A stretch of DNA of 64,000 nucleotides from Episyrphus balteatus (lineage: Eukaryota; Arthropoda; Insecta; Diptera; Syrphidae): the NCBI RefSeq assembly GCF_945859705.1, contig NC_079135.1, forward strand, positions 15,502,501-15,566,500, given 5' to 3'. The notes beneath the pieces were generated by a model. It was not told the DNA's origin, made no database searches, and saw only the letters and a list, made by a program, of their open reading frames with translations. Below are positions 1 through 11,058 of this stretch, piece after piece; positions within the stretch are counted from its first letter, which is position 1; the number at the start of each line of letters is the position of its first letter. The position numbers and the translations under genes were made by a program.

Positions 1-590
1 CAAAATAAATTCGTTTACCAAATGTCTTTTGCTTTTTTGGAAGAAAGTTTATTCGTCTGCCATTCCTCCAAAAAAAAGAAAATACCTCTACCCTCTTCAA
101 GAACTCAAAGTATACTTCTAGGCTCTGTATATAAGTGTTTACAGCCACCGAAGTCTCATTACTGCGAGTTGAACATTTCTCAAATTCTAATTTGAAAAAC
201 TTTCATCCTTGAAGAACCTCCTCCCTCTCTCGTTTATATTCCAAACTCATATACACTTCTTCTCTTCTTATATAAATCTATCCCTTGGTTTTATAGGTAC
301 CAAAAACCATACTATACAGTTAGATATAGTATATAAAAATGTTGATTATGCCGTGACTTTACGAAACATAGAGTATCTATAGTCAAGTCTGTTTAGCAGG
401 TTGTTTAAGGGTTTTCGGTGTACTGCCATGTGGAGGCAGTTTTTGTTTACCCAAAGTATAAATTACTAATCACTGATATAGCAACAAATGATGAAAACAT
501 GGGTGGATTTGTCTAATTGAAAAATAAAAAATAGGCGCTTGTCTTATTTGAAGGTTTTTGAAATTATTTCTAAACCTTAAAAAATTCATG
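1..590. other. AT-rich non-coding sequence before the palindrome array
   Basis: No open frame of note and no recognisable RNA gene. Pyrimidine-rich stretches lie at 150-300. A short perfect hairpin, ACTGCC and GGCAGT around a 7-base loop, sits near 421-439. Nothing here can be assigned a function from sequence alone; it is most simply intronic or intergenic DNA. Confidence 0.6.
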
Positions 591-1787
591 TTTCGCTGAC
601 TTCAAATGATCTTAGCGAAAACCGAAAACATATACTGAAAACATATTAATAAATAAAGTCAAAGTTGCCAAAACTGAACAAAACAAATTAAAATTTTCAT
701 GCAAGCTGAAACCAGTTCTTAAACTTTTTCGCCTAGTTTATATAAAATAGTCAAAATGTAAAAAAAAAAAACAATAAAATTGACGAGCTATAAGAAAATC
801 ATTTTTAAACCTCTTCGCAATAAGCCTGAACACACTTTTTTCATGCTATATTATCTAACTTAGCAAAAAATAAAAGCAAAATAGTTCCCGAATTTCTTGA
901 ATTGATTCGGAGTTTAAAAACGAAGTGATCCGCTTAAATCAAATAATCTTAGCGAAAAATCCTGTTCGAAAAAATAAAAAAAAAAAAACATGAAAACCAA
1001 AATTTGGGAACGTATTAGAAACAAGTTATGGACCTTATTCCAACTTAAAAACATTCTTACATCTTTTCGCTAAGTTTATTTAGAATAAGCGAATTGCATA
1101 CCAAAAAGCTACGAAATTGTCAAATATTATAATTAGATTAACAAACGCTCTTCTAGAAAAAAATTCTATAACTTAGCGAAAAAAAATAGAAAAAACCTGC
1201 TAATTTAAAATTAGCCTCATTTATTATAAGAATTCATTGTAAGTTATTATAAATATATGTTTTCAAAACCACAATTAAATAAATTTCTTGTTTCGCTAAC
1301 TTCATATAAACTAAGCGAATCAATTTTTGCAAAAACGAAAAAGAAATCCCAAATAAAATTTATTTTTTATTAAATAACATACAAATTGCTGAATTGATAC
1401 TTAGGTAAATTTATTTAAACTAAGCGAAAAAAATAATCAACAAATAGCGAAAAGTCTTTTAGTCCATAATTTATTTAAAAAAAAACTCCAAGATGGAAAT
1501 TTTCAAACTATGTTTCACTGATTTCATATAAACTGAGCGAAAAATATTTGCAAACACATTAAGCTTAAAGTAACAATTTCCTTAACTAGTTGGCAACCCA
1601 AACATCACTTCAATAGGCTTAAAATCTGTTTGAATGGGTTTTTCGCTAACTTATTATGAACTTAGCGAAAAAGTTAACAGAAAAGTAGTAGGTAGAAAAT
1701 GTTTGTAACTTATTATTAACAAATTTCAAACGGTACTTAAACTGTAAATATCGTTTGTTTCGCTTACTTCATATAAACTGAGCGAAA
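591..1787. repeat. array of about 11 spaced near-palindromes (TTTCGCTAAGTT...AACTTAGCGAAA)
   Basis: A roughly 30-bp dyad recurs with non-conserved spacers. The arms approximate TTTCGCTAAGTT and its exact reverse complement AACTTAGCGAAA, around a centre like ATAT. Clear units are at 591-620, 928-957, 1065-1093, 1291-1319, 1513-1542, 1641-1670 and 1758-1787. Degenerate or half units are at about 727-750, 839-870, 1150-1182 and 1399-1430. Start-to-start spacing varies from about 85 to 141 bp and averages about 117 bp. The dyads resist decay better than the spacers, which show little mutual similarity by eye. Each could form a 12-bp-stem hairpin in single-stranded DNA or RNA, or bind a dimeric protein. 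It is not a CRISPR array: the host is eukaryotic and spacers are long and irregular. It may be a decayed satellite, but I do not recognise the family. Confidence 0.8.
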
Positions 1788-2439
1788 TTAACTTGAATAG
1801 CTTAATGGCCATGAAGCAAAGGTCAATTAGTGGTAAAAAAAACGAGTCTTTCTTAAAACTTAGCTTTTTATAACTAATTTTATTGCAATAATTTAAAAAA
1901 ACTAAACGTTTAAGGCCTTGTGCAATAACCAAATCCCACCATGATATTCAGAGTCTTCCTATGCCCACCCATCAACAACAACTCACCAAGTTGTATATGA
2001 AAGCCTTTCATGTGAAGTGGCTTTGCCTGGTTTCATCTGTGAAACTATATAGAGTTTTTGCTGACTTTGTGCAACTTCAACGGTTAGGAAGGATTCCCAA
2101 TTTTATTTTTTTTTTTTTTTTGTTCCTAAATCTCATCCTCTATGTAGCAATGTAGCTAATATCCTTTTGACTTCTTTTATTTTTGGGGAGTTTGTGTGTG
2201 TATGTATGATGGTGAATGCTAGGGTCTTGTGTGTGTAGAGTTGTTGTTTTCTATGTTTTCTATGTTTTCTTTGGGTATTTTAATGTTCCACCTACACTCG
2301 CTGTCTTTCTGTGTATAGATTCTGCTGGCGTAGCTTTTTAATCTGGAATCTGTACAAAAAAAAAAAAAAATTATAAAAAAAAAACAGGAATAACCAGTAA
2401 AAAAATATAGCTCTTCATACAGAAGCAAGGATGTTTAGG
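1788..2439. other. AT-rich non-coding stretch with long T and A tracts
   Basis: Contains a run of about 17 T near 2106, TG-rich sequence at 2185-2240 and A tracts at 2355-2384. Short open frames on both strands depend on these tracts and look like chance. No splice-bounded exon could be supported. Confidence 0.5.
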
Positions 2440-3330
2440 TTATACACCACACCTCCATGCAACGGATTTATTTTAACCTCGAAACTAAGCCAAGCGCATA
2501 GCCAACGAAGCAAACGAAAAGAAGAAGGACCAAAGTAAGAGTGAGGTCGGTTCGGTTCGGTCCGAACCGGTCTCCTCCGGGTCTAAGCTATACAGTTGGT
2601 ATATCCTTTTGACCCTCCCAAGTAATATTGGCTGCAATATTGTGCGGCTGCTGTTGCTGTATATTGCTCTGCTCTGATGGTGTTATCCCTATGGTCCATA
2701 GGTCGGTCGGTTGGGTCCCTCTTGGATGCTGCTGAGAAAAGAAGAAAATCCATTGTTCAATATGGAATTTATGTGTAATTAGGCAGGACTTAAATTGCAA
2801 CTGCTTATTGCGGCTTTTGTAGCCTGGCATTGTGTTTTCGAGTTCATTGTGATCCCGCTTTTTTCTTTTCCTTTTGTTCGGTCAGTATTTTTTTTTTCAT
2901 CATCTTCTTGCCATTCTTTGTGACGACCGACGACAACAAGGACGAAGGACGACGACGGTATACCTAACATTCGAGTTTGTTTTGGTTCCTTGATATTGCT
3001 GTTTGGGTTTTTTGTAGCCTGCACGTTTGTGCCAACACTCTTCTTCGTCGTCCATATAGTAAAAGCAGAGTATAGTACACAAACTTCCTCGCTGAACAAT
3101 AGCTCGTCCATTTGCCACATTCTCCGATTGTTGTCGAATCGCAAAAGCTCCTAAGTAGCAGCGCCCAGCCAACGAAACGAAAATATACTTCATTATAAGC
3201 CCTCGCCCTGGCGCGTCCGGAAATGGAGAATAACCGGAAAATGAAATTACTTTCATTAGGGGGTTTGAACACAGTGGCACATCTAATCGAGTAAAAGGGG
3301 CGGTTTGGTGGTGGTTGGGTCTCCATTTCC
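2440..3330. promoter_or_regulatory. less AT-rich, non-repetitive block; possible regulatory region or cryptic exon
   Basis: This block is visibly richer in G and C than its surroundings, with few homopolymers. It includes a local palindrome made of GGTTCGG and CCGAACC at about 2549-2570, and GACGACGACGG-type runs at 2945-2957. Several overlapping frames on the minus strand stay open for 120-134 codons between 2779 and 3368. None shows a recognisable domain, and several being open at once suggests low stop density from composition rather than coding. A conserved intronic enhancer is the most economical reading. Cross-species conservation would decide between enhancer and exon. Confidence 0.3.
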
Positions 3331-4105
3331 GCTAAAGGGTAGCTATATGGAATGCTATTCTTTGCCATGTGTGTGTTTGTCTGTATGCATTGGAATATGC
3401 AGGTATATTAAATTTTTTGGTTTTTTGTATATATATTTATGTAACCTTCCTCGAGAATGCCATTTTAGACTTCTAATTTTTGCTTGCGGTTTTATAGTGT
3501 AATTAACATTCTTTCTGGGGTTTTCAAAGTTAGTCGAAGTTAGTGGGTGGTTTTTTTGTTTGCAAAAAAACATATATGTGTATGAAACTTGTGTATCACA
3601 ATAATGGAATTTACACAGATGCTCTAGTAGTGGAGAGGAGATAAGTGCATTATTAAGATCCGGGTAGTTAACATAAATTCTAGTGGTTTTTGAGGTGAAA
3701 TAAAATTAAAAAAAAGTGTTTGTGAAATTCCATTTAGAAATATCTTCAGAGCGAGTGTTGACTTCAAAAAGTTTCGGTTAATGAATTTTGAGGTTAAATG
3801 ATATATAAATGTATCTAAACACAACAGGATATAGCAACTTATTTTGAGCACAGAATAAAATAAATCTACGATCCTAATGAATAAATGAGGCAGAAACGGT
3901 CAAAGTTTTTAGATATGCGGTAAATTATCAAAAAGCTTAATGAAGTCCCAGGTTTTTTTTTTTTTTGCTAAGGCCTACAATTATCACCTTTTACTTTATG
4001 TACCCTTTTTACCCCTTTTCAACATCATGTGCTCATAGAAGAATTATTATTAATGCAAAATGATTTTTTTCTCTCTTTTTTACTCCACTGTGTAATAACG
4101 AGATA
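3331..4105. other. AT-rich non-coding stretch
   Basis: T-rich sequence with TG/TA microsatellite-like stretches (3365-3440) and homopolymers near 3952. I see no gene, no inverted repeat of note and no tandem array. Confidence 0.5.
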
Positions 4106-4109
4106 AGGC

Positions 4110-4560
4110 ATTTATGTGTATGTGTGTTCCCTCATAACTTCTAAATTTCTCAAAATTATTTGACAAATGAGGTATGGATGGATACATCTTGTCTGTCCAC
4201 TGGTTATAGGCTATGAAATGTTCTCAAATTAAGTTAAAAAATTAAAATTTCGATTGATTGATAGTTTTTTTTTTATTAAGTAACACAATACTAGAAAACG
4301 TTTCTAAATCTATAACCAGCAGACAATAAAAACGCTGCCAATGATTCATTATTTCTTAAATTATGACAAGTAGTTTAGAAGTTATGATGGAACATACATG
4401 CCAATTTTAGAAAAAGCTATATAAGAAAACGTTACATAGTCTATAACAAGCAGACAAGGAACACGCTTTAAACTTTTCTGTATTTATCAACTTATGATAA
4501 ATAGTTCAGAAGTTATGATGGAACAAACATACACAAAATTTCATAAAATTTAACGGTTTT
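4110..4560. repeat. dispersed repeat family C: one inverted and two direct copies
   Basis: Two direct units share AGCAGACAA (4318 and 4449, 131 bp apart) and the downstream motif TAGTTTAGAAGTTATGATGG, read as TAGTTCAGAAGTTATGATGG in the second. An upstream segment at about 4110-4240 reads as the reverse complement of the same unit, with TGTCTGTCCACTGGTTATAG facing CTATAACCAGCAGACA. The group therefore forms a loose foldback. Related single copies occur at about 10.2 kb and 48.74 kb (+) and 27.07 kb (-). No terminal inverted repeat or target duplication could be fixed, and no coding capacity is visible. Confidence 0.65.
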
Positions 4561-6482
4561 TAAGGAACATATAGAATTTTATGACATAAATTGAAAGTGC
4601 AAATTTCATTGTATCTGGGTAGTAGACTTTTGATTGGAAAGATGTGAACTGGGACATACTCAAATCAATCACATTGGACTACAGCCTTTTTTTCCCATCC
4701 ACAGTTTAAGGGTCCTTTCCAGGATTGAATCAAAGCCCGTTCTGATGAAATATCAGAATAAAATGTTTCTCTTTACTTAAAAAAAATTATCTTTATGGCA
4801 AATTGTACACTTAGGTTCGAACAAAAATTTACACAAAAATGTTTTTCTGATTGTTTTAAAATTGTATTAAAACTGAGGTGTTTATAGGACGAACCACATT
4901 ATTTTTGGAATTTTTTAATCAAACATTAAATTTGCAAATTTTTTTTTTTTTTTTTTTTTAAACAAAAGGTTATTTTTTAATTTTAATTTTCCACAGCCAT
5001 AAACACACATTATTTGCTCCTATGTGTATGCATCAAAAAATGTTATACAAATTACTATAAAAATAATCAAGATGTATATTTTATAATAACCTGCTGGTAA
5101 AGGGGGGTTCAAAATTATGTGTGTCAGTATAATTGTTTCATGAAATGTGGTACATCCGCTATTGTTTGATATTAATTTTTCAATAACCACTGTTTTTTTT
5201 TTTTGTAATAAATAAAAAAAAAAAAAACAAAAATCATTATTATAATAATATTCAAACTTAAATAAAAAAAAAAAAAAATAAACACATATAAGTTGTACAA
5301 AATTTTTTAAAGTTGAATTTAAATGATCGTTTATTACACATGCTCCTGATGTTGATGGGATTTTTTTTTTTTTTTGAAGCAAAATGCAAAATATTACACT
5401 AGTACAACACAATAGATGTCCTGAAATAAACAAAACATGAACAATTACTGTTCATACCTATATATTTATATACACTGATATATCTGAGAGAGAAAAAATT
5501 ATAAAGACCATCCTGGTTGAAATTTTTTCATTGCATAAATAAAATTCATAAAAATAAAAATTGTTTTTGAGGAAATGATGGTATAACTTTAAACTCAGTC
5601 GCATATCTGTATTACAGCTATTATTATTTTTTCCAGTAAGCTGTATACCAAAGTATTGAAAACAGGGGGAAGTACATATTTTTGTAAATTGTATAGTATC
5701 GTCGTTCTTATATATATGATGATGGTCAGCAATAACTGAATAAATACCTACTTTTTTTTATTGAAAATTAAAAAATAGTGCTTGCAAAATATTTATTATG
5801 ACACAAGTATGGAGTTAAAAAAAATATATTAAAGAAGGACGAACCAGGACATACATATCTGTTAAAGTACAATTATGTACATTTATATGCGTATATGGTT
5901 TTTTTACTGTTGTGATATTGACCCACTAACGGGGAGTTGCCGTATAAAAATTGTGATTTTTTTTATTTAAATTTTTGTTAACAACTTTATTTTAATATTA
6001 TGACATTAAATAAGGGTTGCTGTAGGGTATTTCTCTGATTTCATCATTATTGTTGGAGTCGTTTTTTTTTGTTGTTGTTTGAATCTGGCTAGTCGTTTTG
6101 ATGAATGTTGGAGTTGACAAAATGGTGTACCTACTTAATGGGCCTGAGCGATATTTAATTTTTGGAAAATTCAAAATTATACCCCTCACAAGAGTTGCAT
6201 ACAGTCCTAAAACTAATTATATGATTTTTCAAACAAATTTTTCCCACCGCTAGGGGTCGTGCATTGCAACTAACTTAACTAACATTAAAGCTTTTATAAA
6301 AAAAAAGGAGCTACACTCAATATCTGCTGGCTCCCAGCAAAGCATTCTTCCAATTGATATATGTACATTTAAAAATAATAAAATACAACCCTTGATTTTC
6401 TTATAAAAAATAGAATTCAATATTGGTAAAATTGATTCAATGTTATAATTTCTAGAAGAAAATTGGTTCTGAAGCTTTAAAG
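4561..6482. other. AT-rich non-coding stretch, homopolymer-rich
   Basis: Very AT-rich, with A and T runs near 4938-4961, 5192-5230, 5263-5277 and 5361-5376. Minus-strand open frames, including one of 137 codons at 5020-5433, are rich in Phe, Lys and Ile from these runs and are not credible genes. No transposon ends were recognised. Confidence 0.5.
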
Positions 6483-6952
6483 GGCTCCGTGAAATTAGGC
6501 CCCAGGAAATAAGGCCCCAATAAAAAAATGAAATAAGGCCCCAAAAAAATACACACAAAATAACAACAACGAAATTTCTCAAATTTTGGGGTGTTATTTC
6601 ATTTTTTGGGGCCTTGTTTCATTTTGTTTTTGGGGCATAATTTCATTACGAAACAAGGCCCCCATGAAATTAGACCCCAACACTTATTTTGGGGCTTACT
6701 TTTTATTTTATTTTAAAAACAATTTGGGGCTTTATTTCATTTTTCATAATTTACATACAAATGCTATACTAAATTATCTTTAAAAAAAACCCAGAATTGG
6801 CAAAGTACCGCATATTGTAAACTCCCTGTTGGTTTGCAGCAATATCGAACAATTTTAAAAGTTCCGTCCATAAAGATGGTTCTGTTGGTTTGGGGTCATA
6901 TTTCATTTTATCTTTTGGAGCCTTATTTCCTGGGGCCTAATTTGGCAGAGCC
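6483..6952. mobile_element. foldback MITE-like element built of GGCCCC/GGGGCC units
   Basis: The left end reads GGCTCCGTGAAATTAGGCCC and continues CCAGGAAATAAGG. The reverse complement of the right end reads GGCTCTGCCAAATTAGGCCC and continues CCAGGAAATAAGG. The termini are therefore imperfect inverted repeats of about 35 bp. Between them, about a dozen GGCCCC or TTGGGGC motifs separated by ATTTCATTT-type spacers repeat in both orientations. Flanks CTTTAAAG and GTTTTAAG match at 6 of 8 bases, which could be an eroded 8-bp target duplication. There is no transposase. Classification is open; hAT-like is possible. Confidence 0.7.
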
Positions 6953-7569
6953 GTTTTAAGGAAGCTATAACCTGTCTACGAAAAATCTTAATGGTTTTCT
7001 TGTCAAATCATCTAAGAACTTCTTAGGAGGATAGATAATTAACTAATTGAATTCATTATTATTAACACTCTTGAGTTTCAGTGGAGTGGATGATGAAATG
7101 ATCTCCAGTTTCAAAATCAAAGACAAACAAATAAGATACAACAGATTGGCTTGAACTACACACTTTCTTGGTTCGTTACCAGCAGCTATTGATATTTCAA
7201 TTTTTTCATGTATAAAGAAAAGTCAACCAGTTTTTGAAATCCCGTGACCGGACGGACATTAACCTGAATAATACTTCAAGGCTATTTTCAAATTAAATGC
7301 ATGGCTGGATCACACTTTCTTGTTCTTATGTTAAAAGTTGATTTTTTCAAAAAGTCGTAAAAGAATTTAAAAAAAAAAACTTAGAAAATAATATAAGAGT
7401 TGGTTTATAGTTACAAAAACATCTTAATAAATGGTTTTGACCTCCAAATTTTTTTAATTTGAAAATCAAAAGAGCCGTTAAAATTTTTTTATTTACATAA
7501 GATATCTAAAAAAAATATTTTAGTATTAATATTAAAAAGAAAATATGTATAAATCAACACATTAAAACA
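6953..7569. other. AT-rich non-coding stretch
   Basis: No recognisable gene or repeat end. A short less AT-rich patch, CCCGTGACCGGACGGACATT, lies near 7241-7260. Otherwise the sequence is A/T-rich and unremarkable. Confidence 0.45.
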
Positions 7570-8060
7570 AAGTTTCAACAAAATCCACTGGACCGTTTTC
7601 AAAAAATTGATTTTTCAATAAAAATTTTGTACTTTTTAAAAATTCAAAAATATTTTCTTTTCCTTTTTTATTAAAATTGCTAAAACGTTTTTGTACAAAA
7701 ATTTTCATTGAAATGAGTCTTGTTGATTAAGAAAAAATCAGACATCAAGAAAACGGTTCTATGGCAAGTAGGTACAGTTGATAACAGTTGAAAAATATTT
7801 TTTTTATTTGATAAGTACGACCTTATTAGCCAAATTACTTATATTTTTTTTTATCAAAATCGTTTTAGCCTTTTTTCAGAAAAAACAAACCATCATTGCC
7901 ATGATCTTAAATCTTAAAAAAAAATGGGCAAACATGAAAAATCCGCAACCAAGTTTTAAATAAATCGGTTCAGTAGTTTAGGCTACAGGTTCAATTATTT
8001 CGCATTCCTATCATCGTAATGTTACGTCTAATTTTCATCTCAATTTCGATTTTCCTCGAA
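7570..8060 (+). repeat. dispersed repeat family A, copy 1
   Basis: This copy aligns by eye with 20880-21410 and with the reverse complement of about 47950-48430. Shared landmarks in order are CCGTTTTCAAAAAATTGATT, AACGTTTTTGTACAAAAATT, ACGGTTCTATGGCAAGTAGG, and a tail containing ATCATCGTAATGTTACGT followed by TTCGATTTTCCTCGAATCC. An open frame inside (7778-7963) is not conserved between copies and is not a gene. No inverted-repeat ends or target duplication were found, so the class of element is unknown. Confidence 0.65.
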
Positions 8061-8470
8061 TCCTAAAAAATTTGCAGCAAATAAACTTTTTTTAAAAAAC
8101 TTGCTGGATAACAGTGTTATTTGCAAAAAAAAACTCTTTACTCCCTCGAGCGAAATTTTTCCATATTTACGTAGTTTAACTCCCAAAGATCATGTCAAAT
8201 TGTTTCAATGTTTCAAGCATTTTTCTGTGATAAATCTCGCTTAATAACATTTACAACAACTTCAAAACCAAATGGGGTAAATCATAAATAGTCGAGTAGC
8301 CATTAATATCCCGCTATATATTTTTTTGTAAAACTCTCATAACTCCTTACCATCACACTTGTACAACAAAACTAATAGTTATGGTTATTTTTTTTTTTCG
8401 TAGGTACCTCATTTCTAATACCTACTCTCATATATATAGAAAATATTTTCCACAATGTCCTTGTTAGCCA
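8061..8470. other. AT-rich non-coding stretch
   Basis: Contains A and T tracts, TATATATAG near 8432 and no recognisable element. I see nothing assignable. Confidence 0.4.
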
Positions 8471-9420
8471 AAAATGTCAAAAACTTTTATTTGCTTTTTT
8501 GCTGACTACTCTACAACAACTACAACTACAGTTGTACAGTTGATGGCTGTTAGGGCCACCCTGTGGCACTTTTGCATTTGCTTTTGCTATCCTAGCACAA
8601 CACCTGATGTTATCGTGTCATTCCAAATGCAAAATGTTCACTCTGTGTATTTACATTGGTTTTTGCAATTTCAACCCCTCGAGGTTCTGATTTGAATGTG
8701 CTCTGCATTCGGGGTTGGAGAGAGGGGTGAAATGTGTAGATTGAAATTCAACTTATGGAGTTGGTAGTAGCTATAGCAAAATGTATGTAGGTCATGACGA
8801 GAGAAAGAAAGGTATAAAAAGGATGATGGCACAGGGCAGGACGTTTATTATAGGGTGGCTATATGGAAAACTAAAATTTCTAGATTGCAGATGTTGAGTG
8901 GGAACGGAAGTGACATTGATTAAAATTGATTAATATTTACATTAATTTAGTTTACCAGTTTATTTGAGCAGAGAAAATTTTCAAACTGCAACTTTCTGAT
9001 TGTTGTTGTTCTGCGTTCGTATTGCTGCTGCTTGTTGGTTTTTCCTCAAAACTCAAAATGGCTACCGGCGGCGGTGGGCGGGGGTATTGCAAGATGGGGT
9101 TATTAAAAAGGGGGGGTATTTTATAGATAAGGCATACCTAGTTGGCAGACATTATGGGACGCACCCTTCATACTCTCTATTCTATCTCTATACACATGCA
9201 ATTTGCAAATGTCAATTGGGTATTAGATGCTACCTAACTGATAATATTCAGCTGTTTTGTCGATGTTTTGATTGTTTTTGTTTTGTTTGTTTTATGGTGT
9301 TTTGTTGGGGTTTTTGTTTGTTAGGAACTGCTGCTGCTGTGTATAAGGTATATGTGTATTTGATAAGGGAAAAGCTGGGTGGTGGCGAACTTTAGGGTAA
9401 CATGGGAAAACTTGCTGTTT
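8471..9420. promoter_or_regulatory. G/T-rich, less repetitive block; function unknown
   Basis: Composition shifts to G- and T-rich, with GGCGGCGGTGGGCGGGGGTA at 9066-9085 and a run of seven G at about 9110. A plus-strand frame of 131 codons (9000-9395) is Cys- and Phe-rich and shows no domain I know. A neighbouring 73-codon frame (8474-8695) is equally unconvincing. The block could be a regulatory element or low-complexity intron. The G-rich patch has several separated G runs, but I have not shown a quadruplex. Confidence 0.25.
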
Positions 9421-9950
9421 GGGGAAATTAAGTTTCGAGTGTTTGGCAAAATGTTAAATATTTATTTGTACAAGTTATATTCTGTGTTTCGGTCTGTCTG
9501 TCTGTTTTGTTTGTATATGTGACGAATTAGTAAATATAATCAATGGGTTTTGGTTGCGAGTTTTTGTTATTGTTTGAGTTAAAAGTGTATTATAGGGGAT
9601 TTTATAATTAATTAGGATTTCCTATGAATTTGACGTGTGTTTTTTTAGTTGTTGTTGGTTTTAATTTTACCATATGAACATGGACAATAGCTTTGTGTAT
9701 TATTTCAATTCATTATTTTAAGTAACACGTAGGTACTTTGTTGTGTGAAGAATGAAAATTCGTTTTTTGGAGTGTTAAAGGTACATGCTTTATAAAAATT
9801 TATTTATATTGCATTTTATTTGCAGACTTAAAATTATTAATTCAATTAAACTGACTTTTTTCAAACTTTTTTTTTTTTTTGTTTTCGTTACTTTCGTTAC
9901 TTCTGAGAAAGAAGGAACGGTATTTCTTATTCAAAAGTAGTTTAATAGAG
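9421..9950. other. T/G-rich non-coding stretch
   Basis: A GTCTGTCTGTCTG microsatellite lies near 9492-9504, followed by T-rich sequence. No gene signal is visible. Confidence 0.45.
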
Positions 9951-9952
9951 CC

Positions 9953-10040
9953 CAGACAGTCTTGGGATTCGAACCCTGCATCTCTGGAGCGCAAATGACA
10001 AATCGTTCAATGGTTTAATTTCCTTACTCTTGAAGTCATG
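9953..10040 (-). repeat. possible tRNA-like or SINE fragment (B-box motif)
   Basis: On the minus strand the sequence GCAGGGTTCGAATCCC (about 9965-9980) contains a good RNA polymerase III B-box/T-loop motif, GGTTCGAATCC, as found in tRNAs and tRNA-derived SINEs. I could not fold a complete cloverleaf or find a convincing A-box at the right distance. It is therefore not called as a tRNA gene; a decayed SINE head or chance match are both possible. Confidence 0.25.
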
Positions 10041-10099
10041 TAACTTGACCTCTAAGATAAACTGGTAATATATACACCAAATTAATGATAGGCTCAGAT

Positions 10100-10370
10100 G
10101 GAACGTAAGAAAAAGTCACGATTTTTTCCTGGAGTTCATTGATTTATAAGATGTTATATTTTCAAAAATAAAATAGACTTTTGCCTTCAGAGGGCGCTAT
10201 AATCAATTTCATGCAATGTCATATAGCCTATATACAGCGGTCAAGTAAAACGCTTTCAACGATATCTCATTTGTTAAATTGCAATGAGTAATTTAGAAGA
10301 TATGACGCCACAGATGAACATAAAAACATAAATTCCTGTCAAACACATGCATAACTCTCCTTTGGGTTTG
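10100..10370 (+). repeat. dispersed repeat family C, copy near 10.2 kb
   Basis: It carries CAGAGGGCGCTATAATCAAT followed by CATATAGCCTATATACAGCG, AAAACGCTTTCAACGATATC and AGTAATTTAGAAGATATGACG. The same order, starting TAGAGGGCGCCATTATCAG, occurs at about 48.70-48.85 kb, and the second half matches the units at 4.3-4.55 kb. An upstream piece, CATTGATTTATAAGATGTTA, also recurs near 34.52 kb. This is a non-coding dispersed repeat of unknown class. Confidence 0.6.
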
Positions 10371-10435
10371 CCGTAGTTAGAAAAAAACTTACTAGAACGC
10401 ATTAACTAATGATTATTGCTAACTGAACTCGCCTA

Positions 10436-10667
10436 CAGTAGCGAGCAAAAAAAATGCAAACGAAAAAAGTTTAAAGAGTTTTGAACACGAACTAAGTTAC
10501 CAAATTTGGCATATTGAAACTGTTTTATTTTCATTAAACAGATTCAATTTGTGGAATATTTTACTCCAAAACCATTATTTGGTCAAAAGTTTACCTAAAC
10601 ATGCGATTTTAGACGAGCAAAAAAATGCAAATGTTTTTATTGTTTGCATTTTTTTTGCTCGCTACTG
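10436..10667. mobile_element. Tc1/mariner-type MITE with TA target duplication
   Basis: The ends are exact inverted repeats for about 24 bp: CAGTAGCGAGCAAAAAAAAT then GCAA at the left, and its reverse complement at the right, ATTTTTTTTGCTCGCTACTG at its outer end. The element is flanked by TA on both sides (10434-10435 and 10668-10669), the target duplication typical of Tc1/mariner elements. A second inner AGCAAAAAAATGCAAATG motif lies at about 10616-10633. At 232 bp it has no room for a transposase and would be non-autonomous. Very similar ends suggest fairly recent insertion. Confidence 0.85.
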
Positions 10668-10669
10668 TA

Positions 10670-11050
10670 TATCTAACAACTAACGAACAATTTTACTTCT
10701 ATAAAGCTTTACAGAAGCTCCTAAACCATCTGTTAAAGCATCTTGTAAAAGCAAAATGTTAGACGGACCAAAATCTTGTCAAGATAAATTACCTTTGAAA
10801 CTTGCAAGTAATGAATCCAAAAGATAACAATTCAAATGCGCCAAAGACAAATTAAATTAAACCTTATAAGTTGTGGATTAAGAGAGCTTAATGTTTTTAA
10901 AAGGAAAGAAGAAGAAGATATTAGGAAATGACTTAGCATAAATAATGTGATTTATTTCTTCCCAAAGCAAAACTTGTAGCTATTTCAAAAAGAACAAGCG
11001 CAAAAACGTGTGTAAAAATTTAGCTGATATGAGAAAATATTATTCCAAGT
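10670..11050. other. AT-rich non-coding stretch between MITEs
   Basis: No repeat ends, tandem array or gene signal were recognised between the mariner-type MITE and the first hAT-type MITE. Confidence 0.4.
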
Positions 11051-11058
11051 CTTTTTAT

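Noticed and set aside
591..1787. CRISPR-like repeat array
   Set aside because: The host is eukaryotic, the repeats are diverged palindromes, spacers are about 85-110 bp and irregular, and no cas genes exist.
5020..5433. 137-codon minus-strand open frame
   Set aside because: Amino acid content (Phe, Lys, Ile, Tyr runs) follows poly-A and poly-T tracts; no domain, no splice or start context.
9000..9395. 131-codon Cys/Phe-rich plus-strand frame that could look like a small secreted or membrane protein
   Set aside because: Composition of the G/T-rich DNA explains it; no signal-peptide-like start, regular cysteine spacing or known family.
9953..10040. tRNA gene on the minus strand
   Set aside because: Only the T-loop/B-box part is convincing; no full cloverleaf, acceptor pairing or A-box could be built.
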